Shown here: in pieces, positions 57,851-64,000 of the stretch
How the letters are laid out: every line of letters begins with the position of its first letter
Position numbering within the stretch: position 1 is the stretch's first letter
DNA from: Acanthopleura granulata
Lineage: Eukaryota; Mollusca; Polyplacophora; Chitonida; Chitonidae
Length of the DNA stretch: 64,000 bases
Reading direction: 5' to 3'
NCBI GenBank assembly: GCA_016165875.1
Contig: JABBOT010000080.1
Span: forward strand, 50,085,159 to 50,149,158
Made by a program: the position numbers and the translations under genes
Notes under the pieces: model-generated
The model's database searches: none
Seen by the model: the letters and a program-made list of their open reading frames with translations, nothing else
Told to the model about the DNA's origin: nothing

Positions 57851-59340
57851 CTACAACAGTCAACATACACATCTTATTTTACACTTATTTTATTTCATCG
57901 CCTACTAATGCCTGTTCTGATTGTTACACATCTACTCTGCAGAGGACATTTACAGCCAGTGCAGGTAAGACTGCGGATTACAGGTGTAAAACTCACATAC
58001 TCAATGGAAAATCATGGAGTGAAACCAGAACCTATGGTGTTTAGACCTCGGCAAATGAAAAATAAAACTACACAACTACCACAATTCATATCAAATTATT
58101 TTTATGACTTTACTGTGACATTCTCAAAAGGAAACATGATCGAGACATTCTACTTTACAGCATATACCGGGGCAATAGGTGACAACTTGACAATCTTTTT
58201 TGTTTTATCCAAACACATACAATAAATTTAACATGTCAAAATATGAATGTCAGAAACATATACATATGCTTCAGATTTTGGTCGGACATTTGTTTGGAAA
58301 AAAAAATGCAGGCAGCACAAACAGGTCTATTAGATATGTATGCATCTCATCGCTATGTAGCATATTATTACCCAACGACGATGTAGACCAGGCCCTTACC
58401 TACGAGTACATGTACATGTACCTAGTAACATCAAATTAATCACTGACCGTGGTGATATATGTATCTGACGACCTGACAGCTGACATCCATATCAATATAG
58501 CAACTTCCAAATAAAGCTGGAGTTTTCCAAATGGTGTGTGACACAAAGAATCTGGCAGACAATTGACTCACAATCACTTCTCCACAAATTCTTACCCTTC
58601 CCACATAAATTTATATCTTTGCTGTTTGCTTATAAATGTCTTGTTCTTTTCTTTTTGAATACTTTGTGCGTTTCCAGATTGCACATCAGATCATGGATTG
58701 GCACAGGCTTCCATGAAAGGCTGAGGGTGCATTTCAAACCAGACCAAGAAGATAATTCCCAACAAAAGGATCAAATGCGCACCAAGAGGATGCACCACTT
58801 AGAGGTGGGAAAAGACAACTGGTTGTCTGTGAAGTTCCAAGTTGTGTTCTCGCTGTAATGAGACACATTTCCTTTGCCGAATGACGATCCGATCAGTCTT
58901 TTTGGTGCAATAGAATTCCCTGGCAACAGATATGGTACAAATAAGCCCTTCACTCTCTATTTCTCCCCAAAAACGTCAGTTAAATTAGCAGAGATACAAA
59001 TTAATCAGAAAATGGAAAGAAACAGACAGCAGGGCAGTCTATGGCAACAGATCTGATTTTAAGATGACTTTCTTCAAGATTCGCTCCACCAAACAAGTGT
59101 CCAATGGCTTTCGAAGTTGCTTCATTTCAAGCTGATACAGCTGTCAACTATCAGAACACATGTATCACCACAATCGACATTTAATTCAACTAGGGCCCAC
59201 CAAAACTACAGGTTGTTCAAAATACAACCAATACAAAATTATTTCATGTCCTTTTCTCTTTATGGAAAACTCACAAAAAACAAAAGACCACACTGACAAA
59301 TGTCTCTTTCCATGTAGCATGCATTGTTTTCTCCACTTTG
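57851..59340. other. Upstream flank or first intron, nothing recognised
   Basis: Searched for an exon encoding the conserved NPFVHEL-type N-terminus; not found. A 35-codon minus-strand stretch at ~59057-59160 is discussed under rejected items. Confidence 0.4.
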
Positions 59341-59344
59341 GAGG

Positions 59345-59950
59345 AGTAGGGACTGTGGGAGTATGGACTGTGCAAGGCAAGGGCCTGTGCCAGTAGGGAC
59401 TGAGCTAGGAAAGGGTCTGTCCCAGTACTGACTGTGGGATTAGGGCCTGCAGGAGTAGGGTCTGAGCTATTAGGGGCTGAGCTATTAGGGCCTGTGGTAG
59501 TTGGAACTGTGGGAGCAGGGCCTGTGCGAGAAGAGACTGTGGGAGCGGAGAATGTGCAATTAGGGCCTGTGGTAGTGGGGACTGTGGGAGTAGGGCCTGT
59601 GGGAGTATGGGCTGTGGGAGCAGGGACTGTGAGATTAGGGCCTGTGGTAGTAGATTCTGTGCAAGTAAGGATTTGGGGGCGGGGACTGTGGGATTAGGGC
59701 CTGTGCGAGTAGCTACTGGGGCAGCAGGGACTGTGGGAGTAGGGACTGTGAGATTAGGGCCTGTGGTAGTAGGGACTGTGAGATTAGGGCCTTTGGTAAT
59801 AGGGACTGTGGGAGTAGGACCAGTGGGAGTAGGGAATGTGGGAGCAGGGACTGTTCGATTTGGGCCTGTGCGAGCAGGGGCTGTGGGAGTAAAGCTTGTG
59901 GGAGTAGGGACTGTGAGAGTAGGGATTGTGGGAGTAGAGCCAAACCCTGG
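59345..59950 (+). repeat. G-rich minisatellite with G-quadruplex potential
   Basis: Units such as GGGCCTGTGGGAGTAGGG and GGGACTGTGAGATTAGGG repeat for ~600 bp. Runs of three G spaced by 4-6 bases recur throughout on the plus strand, the template strand of the LPCAT gene if transcription starts upstream. Val/Gly-rich plus frames are artefacts. Confidence 0.9.
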
Positions 59951-62160
59951 GGCTCTAGAATAAACAGGGCGTTAGACTTTTTATGCTGCAGATTGAACAT
60001 CTAGCAGAAGTCCATTTCCAAAACCACTGGCATTCTTCTTAAAACCCATCTAGCCCTTCCTACATGTACTGGTCATTTTCTAAGTATTCCCCAGCTGAGG
60101 GAACTGTACTTTTGTTGGGCAAAATTGGCTCCTGTTTTGCTCAAATTAGTAATTTCTAAATGGCAAATCAGACAAAATTTTCAACTGTCCACCATGTGTG
60201 CCTTCTCAAATCATGACTGGTTTGGACAGATGGCAATAGTCTGCAGTGCAGAGTGGGCCAGAAGTCCCCATTGTTGAGAGTAATATTGGGTCCAGATCAC
60301 TTCATACCCAAATCAATTCCCACCAGGTTACCTGGTGCCATAGTTAATAATATTTTATACCAAAGTGACCTTGTACCGGAGTGGTACTGTACAACTACGG
60401 TTTTGTTGTTATGATATAGACATTCTAATTGTAATCTAATCAACCGTGAACTTCCAAGTTAGTCAGTAACAAAAAACACTTTAAGACCACCTTACATGAA
60501 AGGATGAACCCCCTGTTGCCAATCTCTGAGTGTCTGTTTAATCTGATACAAGTTAACTGTGGGTTTAATCTCTGAGCAGTTAACAGTTCAATGATTTTAT
60601 GTCAATAATTTGGTATTTTAATACTGAGTTTGACAGGATTAACCCTCTACTGTCTGGCTGTTGATTTTGACATCTTAATTTGTGCGTTATACACACAAAT
60701 CCAAAGACAGGGTTATCAATGTAAACTGTGTTTCTGTATGATAAGAAGGTGATGGTTTATTTTGTGATTTTGTGTCCCAGCTGTCATTATCTTTAACAGC
60801 AACATTTCTGATGTGTGCTGTGACATATGCTAATGTTGTAAACACTGTTTACATCTTGACATATTATATACTGCTAAATAGAGAAAATAAAATAAAAATG
60901 GGCATTATACACTTAGACCCCAAGCTTCAACAGAAAAGGTGCAGGGTGGCTACAGTGTTTTGAATAGACAACTTTCATACAAGACAGGCAAAGTTGCATG
61001 ATGCAGCTCTTAGAATCATACCATACCACATATCGTATCCCGCCAAAAACCACTGTAACAAGGCAAACTTTAAATATATTCTGATTACCTATCTAACTGC
61101 CATGATCAGATGAATGAAAATAACAACATTTTTTATCAACTCAAATTTTCCTTAATCTTGGAGAGCTAATGGAAGCCTCATAAAGACAAAAAAGTTTTGT
61201 AATAAAACACACAATATGTATCTAAATGCATTTTATTAAATTCCAGACAGGATGACATAAGTACTCCTCAGGAAAAACATTTATTATACAAACATGAGGT
61301 TGGCGAATTCAGTTTTATTCCTGATTTATTTCAGAGGACATTATCCAGACTGACAAATGAGTGATACTGACATGATAGCTGTCATTTCAGTTAAGTGTTC
61401 TACAACAATATATCCAAACTACAAGTATTCAGATTTGCTGGCATTAGAGTGGTTTTCTACCTTGCCAACCAGCGTTGTGTACCAGTACAACAACAGAGAA
61501 AGTTGTCAAATCTCGCTGCGCTATGGTCAATGTGGTGCAAGGTTGTGTGGTATACCATATTTGCATGTGTAACTGGCACATTCATGTAAGTGAGTGGTGC
61601 ACCAATGATTAAAGAGATAAATTCCAGAAAAATACCTTGCACCCATAAAAGTTTTGCGGAGTAATCTAGAGGATTTAGCTGTCTTTATGCCCAGATGGTT
61701 GTCGCCAGACACCCACTGTGGCAACAGAGGTTTAAAAGCCATACAGCAGCCAGCCACATGCAGTGGGCAAACTGGGATATAATCCAACCTCCTGTGGGCT
61801 CATCAATGAATGACTTCCTTGGACAATTTATCTGGCTGCCTAGTCATTGTCTTTGATTTCATCTTGACTTGTGTCTTTGTTTTATTTTGTCAAATCATGG
61901 CTTCTAACGGCTTTTATGGTTACAAAAGCCGAGCCTGTGTTTCTTAAGTCATACATGTTGTTGTTATTTCACCCTCAATCGCTAATGCCGAAATGGTAGC
62001 AGGAGTGATTGAACGTTCACACTACATGTACTCAGCGGTCTGTAGGCCTAGTTCACAGTGCAAGACCTTGATCAGAATTCATAGATCCGTGTACATGTAA
62101 CTGCCAGGGATTTTTAGAGCTTGAAAATGTTGGTATAAAAGTGTGCCAGTTACACGTGCA
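59951..62160. other. No gene recognised
   Basis: AT-rich unique sequence. No motif-bearing open frame. Confidence 0.4.
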
Positions 62161-62164
62161 GATA

Positions 62165-62435
62165 CAGTATTTATTTGTTTATTTCACTGGTGTTTTACGC
62201 CATACTCAAGAATATTTCAATTATACGATGGTGGACATCATTATGGTGGAAGGAAACCGGGCAGGGTCCGCAGGAAACCCACGACCATCCGCAGGTTGCT
62301 GGCAGACCTTCCCATGTGCAGCCGGAGAGGAAGACAGCACAAGCTGGATTTGAACACACAGCGACCGCATTGGTGGGAGGCTTCGGGTCATTGCACTGCA
62401 ACGGCGCGATAACCGACTAAGCCACGGAAGCTCCA
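62165..62435 (-). mobile_element. tRNA-derived SINE, full-length
   Basis: Minus strand: head GGAGCTTCCGTGGCTTAGTC, B-box-like TGTTCAAATCC, central CCATAATGATGTCCACC, tail GAAATATTCTTGAGTATGGC and AATAAATAAAT. Same family as the copy at 30673. Confidence 0.88.
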
Positions 62436-62534
62436 GCAAATATGGTAAGTGGCTTCCCAACAGATGTATGAAGCAATGAAGCGACACTAACCCTGCTTCT
62501 ATTATGGCAGTTTGTTGACTCCTACTGCCCTTAC

Positions 62535-62626
62535 CGGTCAAAGCACCAATGCAAACTTAAGTTCCCCTTCGTAGCTGGGCTCATTTTACGTTCAATTTCA
62601 ATCTTTCGTCTTTTCGAGGAAGACAT
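62535..62626 (-). CDS. Possible first coding exon, product unknown
   Basis: ATG at 62624-62626 opens MSSSKRRKIEIERKM and SPATKGNLSLHWCFD, ending at a good donor CG|GTAAGG (62535). The lysine/arginine-rich start could be a nuclear signal. It ends with two bases of a codon, so it cannot splice straight into LPCAT exon 57850, which starts in phase 0; an intermediate exon would be needed, or it belongs to another transcript. No homologue comes to mind. Confidence 0.25.
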
Positions 62627-62639
62627 TTTACAACGAAAA

Positions 62640-63569
62640 GCCAACTTCCAAGTTTCTTTACTGAATCAAAGAGGGAGCTTTGACAGCAAAATCCCGCATA
62701 TTCACAAACCACTTACGTAGGCTCGCGCATGTGCATTGAGAAGACTAGGGGTCTCCCATGTAAACACCTTGTTGTTGTTTCCGTTTCGAGTTCATTTCTG
62801 CAGCAATTTTGATAGTGTTGAAGCAGGGAGGAAATTACTTAGTGTTCAAAGGGGTAGGCCTGTAATAGTTAGGTATTCAAAGGGGCAGGGCGCAGGGTTT
62901 TAAGGGGCAGGGCGGTGCTCCCTTGTGAAATAGCAAAGCTCCGGGTCAGGCATTGGTGTTGAGGCGAACATCCGGATTTCATCAAGAAGACTTTAAAGAT
63001 TCTATTGCATTCATCAGTTCATATGAAGACTATGTAGGAAATCTGTTCTGAGACAATACAGTCCCTACTTCAAACAACACATTTGTGTAAATGGACCAAA
63101 ATGTCACCTGATGGCATTTAAAGGATGCTTGATCAAGGGAAATAACTGCAGATAAATACGGATGAATATTCATTAAATGTACCTTCAGTGTCTTTTCTCT
63201 GGGAAAATGATGGGTTCTGAGCAAGGCAGAAGGGATAGGATGATTTATAAGGCCAAATAAATCTTCTCCAGAGCAGCAAGAGTTATAATCAGTTTTTGGT
63301 AAACCTCCACAGCAACTCACTTTTTGCACTTGTTGATGACACAACATGTTTTGCATCAAATGTCATTTCCTTTTCAATTTCGAAGGAAGAATTCTTTTAG
63401 ATTAACAGTCGCTTGCTCAGAGAGAGTTAGTGCTTACTTATAGATGTTCGCTATCTAGATAGTAATTAGACATGAAATACATTCAAATGTTCCATACCAT
63501 TCATTTATTACTGCTTGACATCGAGGGTCCCGTGAAAAAAATTCAACTTACTTGAATCAATAAGTGAAT
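62640..63569. other. No gene recognised
   Basis: Some CpG-containing sequence around 62690-62780 and a GGGGCAGGGCG-rich stretch at ~62850-62915. A promoter here is possible but unsupported. Confidence 0.3.
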
Positions 63570-64000
63570 TGGCACTGGAGCCGTCTTGCGAGATTAACGC
63601 TGTTTGGGCGAGATGTGTGGGTGCTCTCCCAAAGTAAAGCAAAATAATGCTAAAAAGATGTGATTTCTAGTACTCGCTATACCGTAAAATGTTGTTGTTG
63701 TTGTTGTTGGGCTCAACAGCAACAATCGAATACAGGGCATTTCGGTTTAACTTTAGACCAAAGAGCAATTGCGCTCGGCCTACAGTGGAAACTCTATTCA
63801 CCTATGCTTTGTGTGAGCGAAGTCCAGAAAAATAATGAAGAAAAACTGACTGAAAAGGGGCCACAGAATTCTACCTGTCAGATGTGTCTTCTTTAGCTGC
63901 AAACTGAATATCACGTCTCTATAGCGTTATTTTGCATTAGCTTGCAAGAGCACCCACCCATGTCTTGCTCAAACAGCATTACTCTCGCAAGATGGCTCCA
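63570..64000. mobile_element. MITE-like element with ~85-bp terminal inverted repeats
   Basis: The left end (63570-63655: TGGAGCCGTCTTGCGAGATT, then GGGTGCTCTC, then AGCAAAATAATGCTA) matches the reverse complement of 63915-64000 (TGGAGCCATCTTGCGAGAGT, GGGTGCTCTT, TGCAAAATAACGCTA). The inside is ~260 bp with a short GTT microsatellite and no coding capacity. The right end coincides with the window edge, so the boundary and target-site duplication cannot be read. Confidence 0.8.

Noticed and set aside
59057..59160. Minus-strand stretch of about 35 open codons with a possible acceptor (contains MKQLRKPLDTCLVERILKK)
   Set aside because: It looks somewhat coding, but is short, has no identified partner exon, and the opposite strand is also open. 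Not enough to call.
59434..59963. Val/Gly-rich plus-strand proteins and a Leu/Gln/Pro-rich minus frame
   Set aside because: Translations of the G-rich minisatellite.
57851..64000. LPCAT first exon with an NPFVHEL-type N-terminus
   Set aside because: Searched on the minus strand for the conserved block in phase 0 before a donor; none found, so it is probably beyond 64000 or too diverged to see.

Overview
The window looks like a metazoan nuclear genome, most likely a mollusc or another lophotrochozoan. Coding sequence is split into short exons with GT-AG borders. Introns are AT-rich and full of minisatellites. Five copies of one tRNA-derived SINE family (near 3.4, 30.7, 35, 47 and 62 kb) have the tail style I associate with molluscs. 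The species cannot be named from the sequence.

Region 1, positions 1-16300, is a graveyard of mobile elements. It holds the 3'-truncated ORF1 of a non-LTR retrotransposon (minus strand, running off the left edge), a 640-bp foldback repeat centred on a TGACGTCA palindrome, a SINE fragment, and a decayed 10.9-kb Polinton/Maverick at about 4.3-15.2 kb. The Polinton has long terminal inverted repeats, a protein-primed DNA polymerase B fused to an SF1 helicase, an rve integrase, a major capsid protein and several small virion-type genes, all broken by stops and frameshifts. A second, composite SINE follows. Positions 16300-21160 hold no gene I recognise; part is probably the 3' UTR of the next gene.

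Region 2, positions 21163-57850 and probably beyond, is one large minus-strand gene for a lysophosphatidylcholine acyltransferase (LPCAT1/2 family, with C-terminal EF hands). I could join every exon from the N-terminal membrane segment to the stop codon with matching reading phases, giving 480 codons. The first exon was not found. The exon carrying the catalytic HX4D motif exists twice (52633-52850 and 48739-48956). The copies have the same length (218 nt) and the same phases, and 218 is not a multiple of 3, so they should be mutually exclusive. One copy resembles vertebrate LPCAT1 and the other LPCAT2.

The introns of this gene hold about ten tandem arrays. At least two are built from the gene's own 5' splice sites: a ~67-bp array after the 57708 exon end carries 12 codons plus the donor in each unit, and a 37-bp array starts exactly at the donor of the 39962 exon end. 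Smaller partial exon duplications sit at the EF-hand exon (24386-24484) and at the 26282-26407 exon. One intron holds a dead 6.4-kb Ty1/copia retrotransposon with LTRs, primer-binding site, polypurine tract, gag, protease, integrase, RT and RNase H. It has lost the protease and RT active-site aspartates, is interrupted by a SINE with a target-site duplication, and contains its own tandem expansions.

Region 3, positions 57851-64000, is the upstream flank or first intron of the acyltransferase gene. It holds a G-rich minisatellite, a SINE, one possible short coding exon (62535-62626) and a MITE-like element with ~85-bp inverted repeats at the right edge.
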